The position numbers and the translations under genes are program-made. The notes beneath the pieces were generated by a model. The model made no database searches. It was not told the DNA's origin and saw only the letters and a list, made by a program, of their open reading frames with translations. A DNA stretch of 59,659 bases, taken from positions 1 through 59,659 of the forward strand of contig NZ_BNAS01000012.1 in NCBI RefSeq assembly GCF_014653785.1, read 5' to 3'. Positions 16,985 through 24,816 of the stretch are shown one piece after another (position 1 is the first letter of the stretch; each line of letters begins with the position of its first letter). Source of the stretch: Promicromonospora soli. Lineage in GTDB: Bacteria; Actinomycetota; Actinomycetes; Actinomycetales; Cellulomonadaceae.

Positions 16985-18661
16985 TCAGAGGATGCGGAAG
17001 GCGGCGTCCTGATTTGCCAGGTCCGAGTCGAGCGGGTCGATCCGCAGCAGGTTGTTCTGGTGCCGGAGGTACCGGTCCGGGAAGTTGTGCGAGCGGAACC
17101 TGGCGTACCCGGAGCCGACCGTGCTGGTCTGCTGCGCGAAGGTGGCGTCCCCGCGGAACGTCGCCGTGTTGTCGTACTGCTCGAGCCGGATCGCGTAGTC
17201 CCAGTGGCGCAGGAAGTACCCGGGGAGGTTGACGGACTCGAAGGAGACGGATCCCGGGCTGGCCAGGCCGCGCCGGATGTGGAACTGAGCGTCCTCCGCG
17301 GGGGAGACGTTGGCATCGAGGCGACCCACGTAGCTGGCGTGCCGCACGTACCGGTCGGGGAAGTTGTACGACTGGAGCCGGACAGCCGCTCTCTGGGCCG
17401 GCGCGAACATCAGCGTGGTGAAGCCGAGCTGGTCGTATCCGCCCGACGTCGAGCCGTAGTCGCCGCCGCCGCCCTCGGGCCGGACGCTCTCGGCCATCTG
17501 CCGGACCCACGGGGCGGACAGGCCCCGCCGCCCCTCGTAGTGGCCGAGGACGGTGTCCCAGACCGGACGCACGTGCCCGCGGCCCGCGGAGCTCACCTCG
17601 GTGTGCGTCTGCCACCCGGCGTGCGGGGCGGTGCTGCTGGGTCCGGACTGCCACGTGTAGTCGGTGAACGGGACCTCGAGCCCGAGGTTGTACCTGGCGA
17701 CGTACTCGGCGGCCTTGAGGAAGCGGTTGCCGCCGTGAGCGTAGAGATCGATGCCCTGGTGCCAGGCCATCTCGCAGAAGGTGGCCATCATGCCGATGCC
17801 CATCACGGTGTGCCCCTGGTCGCGGCCGGCCTCCTGCCACTGCGCCAGGCCCAGGTCGTCGTACACGTACGGGATCGCATGGTCGATCGACCCGTTGCCC
17901 GCGCCGGTCCTGAAGTAGCCGACCGCCCGGTCCACCAGGTCGTCGCGGTCGGCGAAGATCCCGATGGCCAGGATCGCGGCCATGTTGCACAGGTCCCAGT
18001 TGGCCCAGTAGTTCGTGATCACCGCGCCGTTGTGGTTGTTCAGGAAGTGCTCGCACATCGGGTGGAAGATGCCCAGCAGCATGTCGCGGAACCGGGTGCG
18101 GTTGAAGCGGGGGTGGTCGCGCACCAGCTCGCCCGCGTTGGCGAACTCGTACCCGTAGATCCCGGAGGCGAGGAAGCGGTCGGCGTTGCCGCCGATGGAC
18201 CGGAGGGTGCCGGACCAGGCGTTGAGGATGTTCACGGCGGTGTCGCCGTGCGCGGCGCTGCCGGTGAGGCGCCAGCGGAGCGCGTTCTGGTAGGCGGCGT
18301 GGATGTCGTACATCATCTGGGGGTAGTTCGACCCGTCCCCGCCGCGGATCACGTCCTGCAGCGGCCGCGGGGTCCAGGTGGACTGGCTGCGCCCGTTGGC
18401 GACCAGGCGGTCCCAGCCGCCGATCCACGGCTGGGAGCGGGCGGAGACGCGGCCGGCGGCGGTGCTGAGCTCGCCCGCCGTGTGCAGCGCGCTGGGGTGC
18501 GACGCGACCAGCGGCGCCGCCTCCGCCGCGGTGGCTGTGCCGCCAGCGGCGAGGGACGCGACGGTGGGCGCGCCCCAGGCCAGCAGCGGGACGGCGGCGG
18601 CGCCGCCGAGGAAGGTGCGCCGGGAGAGCGCGCGCGATCGTTCGAGGTCGTTCCGGGACAT
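16985..18661 (-). CDS. Tat-exported alginate-lyase-superfamily enzyme with CBM42/AbfB module
   Basis: A 558-residue protein with a Tat signal (RALSRRTFLGGAAAVPLLA, residues about 10-28). A lyase domain (about 50-410) is closely related to the adjacent paralogue (NYWANWDLCNM, QEAGRDQGHTVMGIGMM). The last ~134 residues form a beta-trefoil AbfB/CBM42 domain with three repeats built on SYNFPDRYVRH, ESVNLPGYFLRH and SHNFPDRYLRH. CBM42 binds arabinofuranose side chains, which hints that the natural target is an arabinose-bearing plant polysaccharide such as pectin or arabinoglucuronoxylan rather than algal alginate. That is inference. Confidence 0.82.
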   Translation of the reverse strand: MSRNDLERSRALSRRTFLGGAAAVPLLAWGAPTVASLAAGGTATAAEAAPLVASHPSALHTAGELSTAAGRVSARSQPWIGGWDRLVANGRSQSTWTPRPLQDVIRGGDGSNYPQMMYDIHAAYQNALRWRLTGSAAHGDTAVNILNAWSGTLRSIGGNADRFLASGIYGYEFANAGELVRDHPRFNRTRFRDMLLGIFHPMCEHFLNNHNGAVITNYWANWDLCNMAAILAIGIFADRDDLVDRAVGYFRTGAGNGSIDHAIPYVYDDLGLAQWQEAGRDQGHTVMGIGMMATFCEMAWHQGIDLYAHGGNRFLKAAEYVARYNLGLEVPFTDYTWQSGPSSTAPHAGWQTHTEVSSAGRGHVRPVWDTVLGHYEGRRGLSAPWVRQMAESVRPEGGGGDYGSTSGGYDQLGFTTLMFAPAQRAAVRLQSYNFPDRYVRHASYVGRLDANVSPAEDAQFHIRRGLASPGSVSFESVNLPGYFLRHWDYAIRLEQYDNTATFRGDATFAQQTSTVGSGYARFRSHNFPDRYLRHQNNLLRIDPLDSDLANQDAAFRIL

Positions 18662-18678
18662 GGGTCGCTCCGTTCTGC

Positions 18679-18777
18679 CGAGGCGGCTCGTCGGTGAGTC
18701 CGCCCGTCCTGTCGAGGCGGCTCGTCGGCGAGCCGTCTCCTCCCGTCGAGACGACTCGTCGGTGAGCCGTCGACAGC
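18679..18777. repeat. Three 34-bp direct repeats in the leader of the CBM42-lyase gene
   Basis: Copies begin at exactly 34-bp intervals (18679, 18713 and 18747). Each opens CGAGGCGGCTCGTCGGTGAG or a one- to three-base variant. The first two differ mainly in the second half; the third is shorter. They lie 18 to 116 bp upstream of the ATG at 18661 on the minus strand, inside the probable 5' leader. They belong to the 327-bp gene-free stretch 18662-18988. Confidence 0.8.
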
Positions 18778-18847
18778 AGCGGTGCCCTGCGGGACCCGGA
18801 TTCCCGAGCCCTCGCGACGAGGTCGGAGGGTGAAAAGCCCGGATCGG

Positions 18848-18859
18848 GATAACGTTATC
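18848..18859. promoter_or_regulatory. LacI-type operator, perfect palindrome GATAACGTTATC
   Basis: A perfect 12-bp palindrome about 190 bp before the CBM42-lyase start. On the minus strand it overlaps a possible -35 (TTGATA). A near copy precedes the paralogous lyase gene (16900-16911), and a related site, GACAACGTTGTC, precedes the frc-type importer (37947-37958), so two related LacI-type regulators may be involved. Confidence 0.6.
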
Positions 18860-18941
18860 AACGGTCGCGGCACTTGGGAAGAGGGTGTTGGCGGCCTACG
18901 GGGACGGCGGAGGCAATGGACTTGGCGGCCGTCTGGGCTTA

Positions 18942-18959
18942 TCGTTGGCATGCCAACGA
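18942..18959. promoter_or_regulatory. 18-bp perfect palindrome upstream of the gentisate genes
   Basis: TCGTTGGCATGCCAACGA is self-complementary over all 18 bases and lies 30 bp before the gentisate dioxygenase ATG (18989) and 18 bp before its AGGAGGAG ribosome-binding site. Size and position fit an operator for a dimeric regulator; the MarR protein encoded three genes downstream is the leading candidate. Confidence 0.6.
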
Positions 18960-18988
18960 ATGGCGACGAGGCCACCAGGAGGAGCACC

Positions 18989-20080
18989 ATGCAGCAGATG
19001 GACGGCACGGCGGACACCCCGGAGCTCAAACAGCTCTACGCGGACTTCGACACTCACCACCTGGCCCCGCTGTGGACCCAGCGCGACGGCCTGATGCCCA
19101 TGACGCCGTCGCCGAAGGCGGTGCCGCATGTGTGGGAGTGGTCCACGCTGTTCGGCCTCGCCGAGCGGTCCGGCGAGCTCGTGCCGGTCGGGCGCGGAGG
19201 CGAGCGGCGGGCGATCGGCCTGGCCAACCCCGGGCTCCCCGGCACGGCCTACGCGACGCCGACCCTGTGGTGCGCGATCCAGTATCTCGGCGGGTTCGAG
19301 ACCGCGCCGGAGCACCGGCACAGCCAGAACGCCTTCCGGTTCGTCGTCGAGGGCGAGGGAGTCTGGACAGTCGTCAACGGCGACCCCGTCGCGATGCGCC
19401 GCGGCGACCTGCTGCTCACGCCCGGCTGGAACTTCCACGGCCACCACAACGACACCGACCAGCCGATGGCCTGGATCGACGGCCTCGACGTGCCGTTCTC
19501 GCACTACGCCGACGTCGGCTTCTTCGAGTACGGCTCGGAGCGCGTCACCGACGAGGCGTCCCCTGACGTCTCCCGCTCCGAACGGCTGTGGGCCCACCCC
19601 GGTCTGCGCCCGCTCAGCGGCCTCGAGGACACCACGAGCTCGCCACTCGCCGCCTACCGCTGGGAGCACACCGACCGGGCGCTGACCGAGCAGCTCGCCC
19701 TGGAGGACGCCGGCCACCCGGCGACCGTCGGCCAGGGCCATGCCGCCATCCGGTACGTCAACCCGACCACGGGCGGCGACGTCATGCCGACCCTGCGCTG
19801 CGAGTTCCACCGGCTGCGCGCCGGCGCCTCCACGCCGGTCACGCACGAGGTCGGGTCCTCGGTGTGGCAGGTGTTCGAGGGCGAGGGCACGGTCGTGCTC
19901 GGCGAGACCGAGCACCGGCTGCACACCGGCGACCTGTTCGTCGTGCCGAGCTGGGTCCCGTGGTCGCTGCACGCCGACAGCCAGTTCGACCTGTTCCGGT
20001 TCAACGACGGCCCGATCGTCGACCGGCTGAACTTCACGCGCACCTACCGCCCCGGCCAGCGAAACGAGGACCTCGCATGA
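18989..20080 (+). CDS. Gentisate 1,2-dioxygenase
   Basis: A 363-residue bicupin. The first cupin carries the iron ligands in PEHRHSQNAFRFVVEGEG and GWNFHGHH; the second half has PVTHEVGSSVWQVFEGEG, with one His lost as in many family members. It opens the gentisate ring between C1 and C2 to give maleylpyruvate, using Fe(II) and O2. The ATG at 18989 follows an excellent AGGAGGAG (18977-18984). The next two genes encode the remaining two steps of the pathway, which makes the assignment firm compared with the related salicylate and 1-hydroxy-2-naphthoate dioxygenases. Confidence 0.9.
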   Translation: MQQMDGTADTPELKQLYADFDTHHLAPLWTQRDGLMPMTPSPKAVPHVWEWSTLFGLAERSGELVPVGRGGERRAIGLANPGLPGTAYATPTLWCAIQYLGGFETAPEHRHSQNAFRFVVEGEGVWTVVNGDPVAMRRGDLLLTPGWNFHGHHNDTDQPMAWIDGLDVPFSHYADVGFFEYGSERVTDEASPDVSRSERLWAHPGLRPLSGLEDTTSSPLAAYRWEHTDRALTEQLALEDAGHPATVGQGHAAIRYVNPTTGGDVMPTLRCEFHRLRAGASTPVTHEVGSSVWQVFEGEGTVVLGETEHRLHTGDLFVVPSWVPWSLHADSQFDLFRFNDGPIVDRLNFTRTYRPGQRNEDLA

Positions 20081-20913
20081 GACTCGCAACCCTCCGTCTC
20101 GGCGCGAGCACCGTCGCCGTCCGCGTCGACGAGCACGTCGCCGTCGAGGTGCCCGGCCACGCCGACGTCGGCCACCTGCTCCAGGACTCGCAGTGGGCCT
20201 CGGTCGCGCGTGCCGCGGACGGCCCGGCGCACGACCTCGCCGACCTCGACCCGCAGGCCTGGGCGCCGCCGGTGCTGCGCCCGGCCAAGATCGTCTGCGT
20301 CGGGCTCAACTACCGCAACCACATCCTCGAGATGGGTCGCGAGCTGCCCGAGCACCCCACGCTCTTCGCCAAGTTCCCCGAGGCGCTGATCGGCCCGTAC
20401 GACCCCGTGGTGCTGCCGGCGCACGCCGGGGACGCCGTCGACTGGGAGGGCGAGGTCGCCGTCGTCGTCGGCCGGACGGCGCGCCGGCTCACCGCCGCGG
20501 AGGCCGAGGACTCGATCGCCGGCTACGCCGTGATCAACGACGTGACGATGCGCGACTTCCAGTACCGCACCCCGCAGTGGCTGCAGGGCAAGACCTTCGA
20601 GGCGACGACGCCGTTCGGCCCCTGGCTGACGACGCTCGACGCGGTCGATCCGGGGGGCGAGCTGGTCACGGAGGTCGACGGCGAAGCGGTGCAGCGCACG
20701 GCGATCGACGACATGGTGTTCGGCCCGGCCGCGCTCGTCGCCTACATCTCGCAGATCCTCACGCTCCACCCCGGCGACGTCATCGCCACCGGCACGCCCG
20801 GCGGCGTCGGCCACGCGCGGCGACCCCCGCGCTACCTCGCGCCCGGGCAGGAGCTGGTCACCTCCATCACCGGGCTCGGCACGCTGCGCAACGCCGTCGT
20901 CAAGGAGGGCTGA
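20077..20913 (+). CDS. Fumarylacetoacetate hydrolase family: fumarylpyruvate hydrolase
   Basis: A 278-residue FAH-fold protein. Metal-binding residues are visible in VDWEGEVAVVVG (two Glu) and INDVTMRDFQ (Asp), followed by the lysine-containing QGKTFEATTPFGPW and the C-terminal HPGDVIATGTPGGVG. It should hydrolyse fumarylpyruvate to fumarate and pyruvate, the last step of the gentisate route. The ATG at 20077 overlaps the dioxygenase stop (ATGA). An N-terminal ~65-residue domain precedes the catalytic core, as in most homologues. Confidence 0.88.
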   Translation: MRLATLRLGASTVAVRVDEHVAVEVPGHADVGHLLQDSQWASVARAADGPAHDLADLDPQAWAPPVLRPAKIVCVGLNYRNHILEMGRELPEHPTLFAKFPEALIGPYDPVVLPAHAGDAVDWEGEVAVVVGRTARRLTAAEAEDSIAGYAVINDVTMRDFQYRTPQWLQGKTFEATTPFGPWLTTLDAVDPGGELVTEVDGEAVQRTAIDDMVFGPAALVAYISQILTLHPGDVIATGTPGGVGHARRPPRYLAPGQELVTSITGLGTLRNAVVKEG

Positions 20914-20916
20914 GCG

Positions 20917-21678
20917 GTGCCCGCCCGCATGGACCAGGCCACCGATCCGCAGCTTCTCGCCGGCCTGCTGCTGGCCCGCCGCGGGCAGGCGTACTTCTCA
21001 CGCAAGCTCAACGAGCTGCGCAACGACGAGCTGGACGCGCCATCGCTGGTGGCCGGCTGGACGCGGCGGCACGTCGTCGCGCACGTCGGCCTCAACGCCC
21101 GCGCGCTCACCCGGCTCACCGAGTGGGCGGCCACCGGCGTCGAGACGCCGATGTACGCCTCGCCGGAGGAGCGCGACCAGGAGATCGCGTTCGCCGCTAC
21201 GCTCCCCGCCCGCGCCCTGCGCAACCTCTGTGCCCATGCCGCGGTGCACCTCGACGTGGAGTGGCGGGACCTGCCCGAGGAGGCGTGGCACGCTTCGGTG
21301 CGCACGGCGCTCGGGCGGGTCGTGCCCGCGTCCGAGACCGTCTGGATGCGGACCCGGGAGGTGTGGGTGCACGCCGTCGACCTCGACAACGGCGGCTCGT
21401 TCGGCGACTTCCCGGCCGAGCTGGTCGACGCGCTGCTCGCCGACGTCGTCGGTGGCTGGCGGCGCCGGCTCGGCCCGGCCGGCCTGCCGCCCCTCGTGCT
21501 GGAGCCGACCGACCGCGACGTCACCTACCCGCTGGCGCCGGACGGGACGGCGTCCGCGGGGACGGTGACGCTCCGCGGGACCGCCGCGGCGCTGACGCGG
21601 TGGGCGACGGGCCGAGGTGCCGCCGGGGTGCTCGCTGCCGACGGCGGTGCGGTTCCGCCGCCGCCGCGCTGGCTGTGA
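20917..21678 (+). CDS. Mycothiol-dependent maleylpyruvate isomerase
   Basis: A 253-residue DinB-like four-helix protein with the zinc ligands of the family: His in HVVAHVGLNARAL, and Glu and His in TREVWVHAVDL (ExxxH). A C-terminal SCP2-like domain follows. The enzyme converts maleylpyruvate to fumarylpyruvate using mycothiol instead of glutathione, which also marks the host as actinobacterial. The GTG at 20917 lies three bases after the hydrolase stop; an ATG at 20929 is a possible alternative. Confidence 0.87.
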   Translation: MPARMDQATDPQLLAGLLLARRGQAYFSRKLNELRNDELDAPSLVAGWTRRHVVAHVGLNARALTRLTEWAATGVETPMYASPEERDQEIAFAATLPARALRNLCAHAAVHLDVEWRDLPEEAWHASVRTALGRVVPASETVWMRTREVWVHAVDLDNGGSFGDFPAELVDALLADVVGGWRRRLGPAGLPPLVLEPTDRDVTYPLAPDGTASAGTVTLRGTAAALTRWATGRGAAGVLAADGGAVPPPPRWL

Positions 21679-21688
21679 TGATCGGTCC

Positions 21689-22138
21689 ATGACCCAGTCC
21701 CTGTACCTGCCCGAGCACGTGGGCTTCCTCATCCGGCGTGCCCAGCAGGTGCATCTGGCGGTGTGGGCCGAGGAGGCGGGGCCGGGCCTGAGCAACGTCC
21801 AGTTCGGCGTGCTCAACGTGCTGCACCGGACAGGTGGCGCCAGCCAGCGCGAGCTGTGCGACGTGCTCGACCTCGACCGCTCGACCGTCGCGGGCCTCGT
21901 CTCCCGGCTCGAGGCCAGGGGCCTGGTCGAGCGGACGAGGGCCGCCGCGGACCGCCGCCGCAACCTGGTCCGGCTCACCGACGACGGCGCCGCCGAGCTG
22001 CGCCGGCTCGTCCCGCACGTCGCCCAGGTGGACGCCTCGCTCACCGCCGGACTCAGCGAGGAGGAGCGGGCCACCTTGCGACGGCTCCTCACCAGGGTCC
22101 TCGACGCGCACGGCCACCACGCGCGCGACGACGTCTGA
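21689..22138 (+). CDS. MarR-family regulator
   Basis: A 149-residue MarR protein with a winged helix: SQRELCDVLDLDRSTVAGLVSRLEARGLVER, split here as an HTH (ELCDVLDLDRSTV) and the wing (TRAAADRRRNLVRLTDDG). Dimerisation helices lie at both ends. MarR proteins repress aromatic catabolic genes and are released by the aromatic acid or its CoA ester. It is transcribed 10 bp after the isomerase gene and probably acts on the palindrome at 18942-18959. Confidence 0.85.
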   Translation: MTQSLYLPEHVGFLIRRAQQVHLAVWAEEAGPGLSNVQFGVLNVLHRTGGASQRELCDVLDLDRSTVAGLVSRLEARGLVERTRAAADRRRNLVRLTDDGAAELRRLVPHVAQVDASLTAGLSEEERATLRRLLTRVLDAHGHHARDDV

Positions 22139-22175
22139 TCCAGCTGCCCACAACCCGTCTGGAATACTGCCGGGC

Positions 22176-23033
22176 ATGCCGGCACCTCTGGACAGCGGGG
22201 AACGCGTCGCAGCAGGACGGGCGTCGCGGCGTCCCGAGCAGCTACTTCTCGCGTTCCTCGGGGAGTTCGTGCTCGACGCCGACGTCGGGCCCGTCCCCTC
22301 GGCCGTGCTCATCGGGCTGCTCGCCGAGCTCGGCGTCGGCGATGCGGCGACGCGCGCCACGCTCGCCCGGATGAGCCGCCGCGACCTGCTCGCCAAGGTC
22401 CGCACCGGCCGGGAGGTGGCATACGGCCTCGCTCCGGGCGGCGAGTCCGTGCTCCGTGAGGCGCGCGGCCGCGTGCTCGCGGACGAGCCCTTCGCCCCGG
22501 TCGGCACCGGCTGGACCCTTGTGACGTTCTCCGTGCCGGAGAGCCAGCGCGACGCGCGCCACCGGGTGCGCGCGACGCTGACCTGGTCGGGCTTCGGCCT
22601 GCTGCGCGACGGGCTGTGGATCGCCCCCGGCGAGGTCGATGTGGCCTCCGCGCTCCGCCCGCTCGACGGTGACCTCGCCGGCGTCGAGCTGTCCGCGTTC
22701 CGCGCGTACGAGATCGAGGGCTTCTCGGCGACGCGGGCGGTCCGCTCGGCCTGGCGGCTGGACGAGATCCGCGCACACCACGTCGAGTTCCTCGGCACCT
22801 GGGCCGACGTCGAGGCCTCGGCCCACCCGCTGCGGGACATGACGGCGCTGGGCGCCGACTGGCTCGCGCTGCTGCGCGCCGACCCCAGGCTGCCCGCCGA
22901 GCACCTCTCGGCCGACTGGCCGTCCGGCCGCTCCGCGGCCACGTTCCGGCGTCTGCGCGAGGTCTTCGTCGGCGCCGCGCGAGCCGACCTCGCCGAGCTG
23001 ATGGGCCGGTCGAACGTGCCGTCGACCACCTGA
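22176..23033 (+). CDS. PaaX-family transcriptional regulator (first of two)
   Basis: A 285-residue protein with the three PaaX parts: an N-terminal winged helix (LLAFLGEFVLDADVGPVPSA to MSRRDLLAKVRTG), a central Cas2-like domain (WTLVTFSVPESQRDARHRVR to GLWIAPG) and a C-terminal helical domain. PaaX repressors respond to aryl-CoA compounds such as phenylacetyl-CoA. The ATG at 22176 lies seven bases after AATACT, a plausible -10, so a leaderless transcript is possible. A second PaaX gene (27894-28805) is encoded 5 kb away; they are clearly diverged in sequence. Confidence 0.85.
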   Translation: MPAPLDSGERVAAGRASRRPEQLLLAFLGEFVLDADVGPVPSAVLIGLLAELGVGDAATRATLARMSRRDLLAKVRTGREVAYGLAPGGESVLREARGRVLADEPFAPVGTGWTLVTFSVPESQRDARHRVRATLTWSGFGLLRDGLWIAPGEVDVASALRPLDGDLAGVELSAFRAYEIEGFSATRAVRSAWRLDEIRAHHVEFLGTWADVEASAHPLRDMTALGADWLALLRADPRLPAEHLSADWPSGRSAATFRRLREVFVGAARADLAELMGRSNVPSTT

Positions 23034-23048
23034 CGTTCTACTTTCTCA

Positions 23049-23075
23049 TGACGGGCGTCACGAAAGTGCTTGACG
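23049..23075 (+). promoter_or_regulatory. Possible promoter/operator before the acyl-CoA operon
   Basis: The dyad TGACG-GG-CGTCA (23049-23060) is followed by a -35-like TTGACG (23070-23075); a weak -10 candidate, CACGAT, lies 18 bp further on (23094-23099). The region separates the PaaX gene from the AMP-ligase gene starting at 23170. Either PaaX protein could bind here; support is limited. Confidence 0.3.
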
Positions 23076-23169
23076 TCCGGGGGTGCGGTGAGGCACGATC
23101 GAGTCCTCGCCGCCGGTCCGGCTGCCCGCTCAGGGCGTCGACCACGGCCCGCCCACGAGGATGTGAGCA

Positions 23170-24816
23170 GTGGAACAGCCGACCCCTAGCAACCATCTGA
23201 GCCGAGCGAACTACGCGACCATCTGGGAGTCCGTGGCTCGTGCGGTGCCCGACCGTCCCGCCGTCCATGCCGACGGCCGCACGATGACCTACCGCGAGCT
23301 CGACGACGCCGCGGCCCGCGTGGCCGGCACGCTGCGCGCCGAGGGCCTCGGCGCCGGGTCGCGCGTCGCGATCTTCATGTACAACCGCGTCGAGTACCTC
23401 GTCACCGTGTACGCGGCGTACAAGATCGGCGCGATACCGGTCAACATCAACTTCCGCTACCAGGGGCGCGAGCTCGCCGAACTGCTGCGTGCCTCGCGCG
23501 CCGAGGCCCTCGTCCACCCGACGAGCCTCGGCCGGCACGTGCGCGACGCCGCCGCGGACGTCGTGCTGCCGAACCTCGTGCTCGCCGTGCCCGACGACGA
23601 CGGCCCCACGGCGCCGGGCCGGCCGTTCGCCACCGCGCTGGACGCCGAGCCGCTCGACCCGCAGCCCCTGTCGCCGGACCACCAGATCTTCATGTTCACC
23701 GGCGGCACGACGGGCACCCCCAAGGCCGTCGTCTGGACGCACGGGAACCTGTTCGACAGCCAGCTCTTCTCGATCTACGGCTCGCTGCCCGTCGCCGTCC
23801 CCAAAGATCTCGACGAGGTGACGCGCATCGCCGCGCGCACGGACCTCCCGCCGACCGTGACCCTGCCGCTGACCCCCCTCATGCACGCCCTGGCGCTGTT
23901 CAACGTGATGAACGCGCTGGTCCTCGGCGGGTGCGTGATCTTCCTGCCGTCGGTGAGCCACAACCCGCAGGCCGCCGCCCGGGCCATCCACGAGTGGCGG
24001 GTGACCCGGATGATCGTGGCGGGCAACGCCGTCGTCGGGCCGCTCGTCGACGTGCTCGACTCCCCGGAGGGCGCCGGGCTCGACGTGTCGAGCCTGACCA
24101 CCGTGCTCAGCTCGGGAATGGCGTGGTCCGACGAGCTCAAGCTGGCGCTCATCGCGCACGCACCCCGGGCGACGCTGGTCGACATCTTCGGCTCGAGCGA
24201 GGGCGGCCCGTTCGCCTACGGGGTGGTCCGCGGACCGCAGGACATCCCGTGCCATCCGCGGCTCGCCCCCGGCGCCGTCGTGTTCGACACCGAGCTGCGC
24301 GAGGTCCAGGACGTCCCCGGCGCCACCGGCGTGCTCGCCTACCGCGGGCAGATGCCGCTCGGCTACGACGGCGACCCGGAGCGGACCGCCCAGGTCTACC
24401 CCACGATCGACGGCGTCCGCTACGTCATGCCGGGCGACCACGTCCGGGTCCTCGGCGACGGCCTGGTCGAGCTCCTCGGCCGCGGGTCGGCGGTGGTCAA
24501 CACGGGCGGGGAGAAGGTGTTCCCCGGCGAGGTGGAGGCCGTCCTGGTCGAGATCCCCGACGTGACCGACGCCGTCGTCTTCGGCACACCCGACCCCCGG
24601 TGGGGAGAGGTGGTCACCGCGTACGTCACCACCGTGCCCGGCTCGCCGCTGACCGCCGAGCAGATCCAGGAGGAGGTCGGACGGCGGCTCGCCGGCTACA
24701 AGAAGCCGCGCAAGGTCTTCCTCGTCGACGCCCTCCACCGGAGCCCGAGCGGAAAGCTCAACATGCGCGCGCTGCGCGCCCAGGTCCCCGAACTAGAGGC
24801 AGGTCAGCACGCATGA
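23170..24816 (+). CDS. AMP-forming acyl/aryl-CoA synthetase
   Basis: A 548-residue ANL-superfamily ligase. The P-loop is FTGGTTGTPK (about 176-185), with later signatures EGGPFAYG, YVMPGDHVRV and the A10 lysine region SPSGKLNM near the C terminus. It activates a carboxylic acid with ATP and joins it to CoA. The next genes (thiolase, MaoC, SDR, thioesterase) indicate that the product enters a beta-oxidation-like side-chain shortening. The GTG start at 23170 is preceded by GAGGATG. The specific acid (aromatic, steroid-like or fatty) cannot be told from motifs alone. Confidence 0.85.
   Translation: MEQPTPSNHLSRANYATIWESVARAVPDRPAVHADGRTMTYRELDDAAARVAGTLRAEGLGAGSRVAIFMYNRVEYLVTVYAAYKIGAIPVNINFRYQGRELAELLRASRAEALVHPTSLGRHVRDAAADVVLPNLVLAVPDDDGPTAPGRPFATALDAEPLDPQPLSPDHQIFMFTGGTTGTPKAVVWTHGNLFDSQLFSIYGSLPVAVPKDLDEVTRIAARTDLPPTVTLPLTPLMHALALFNVMNALVLGGCVIFLPSVSHNPQAAARAIHEWRVTRMIVAGNAVVGPLVDVLDSPEGAGLDVSSLTTVLSSGMAWSDELKLALIAHAPRATLVDIFGSSEGGPFAYGVVRGPQDIPCHPRLAPGAVVFDTELREVQDVPGATGVLAYRGQMPLGYDGDPERTAQVYPTIDGVRYVMPGDHVRVLGDGLVELLGRGSAVVNTGGEKVFPGEVEAVLVEIPDVTDAVVFGTPDPRWGEVVTAYVTTVPGSPLTAEQIQEEVGRRLAGYKKPRKVFLVDALHRSPSGKLNMRALRAQVPELEAGQHA

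Noticed and set aside
15598-18697. Long plus-strand frames (308 and 799 residues) across the lyase genes
   Set aside because: These are antisense to two paralogous lyases whose protein similarity is on the minus strand; the plus-strand products have no recognisable domain.
18679-18777. CRISPR array
   Set aside because: Only three copies with no spacer/repeat distinction and no cas genes; it is a simple tandem repeat in a gene leader.
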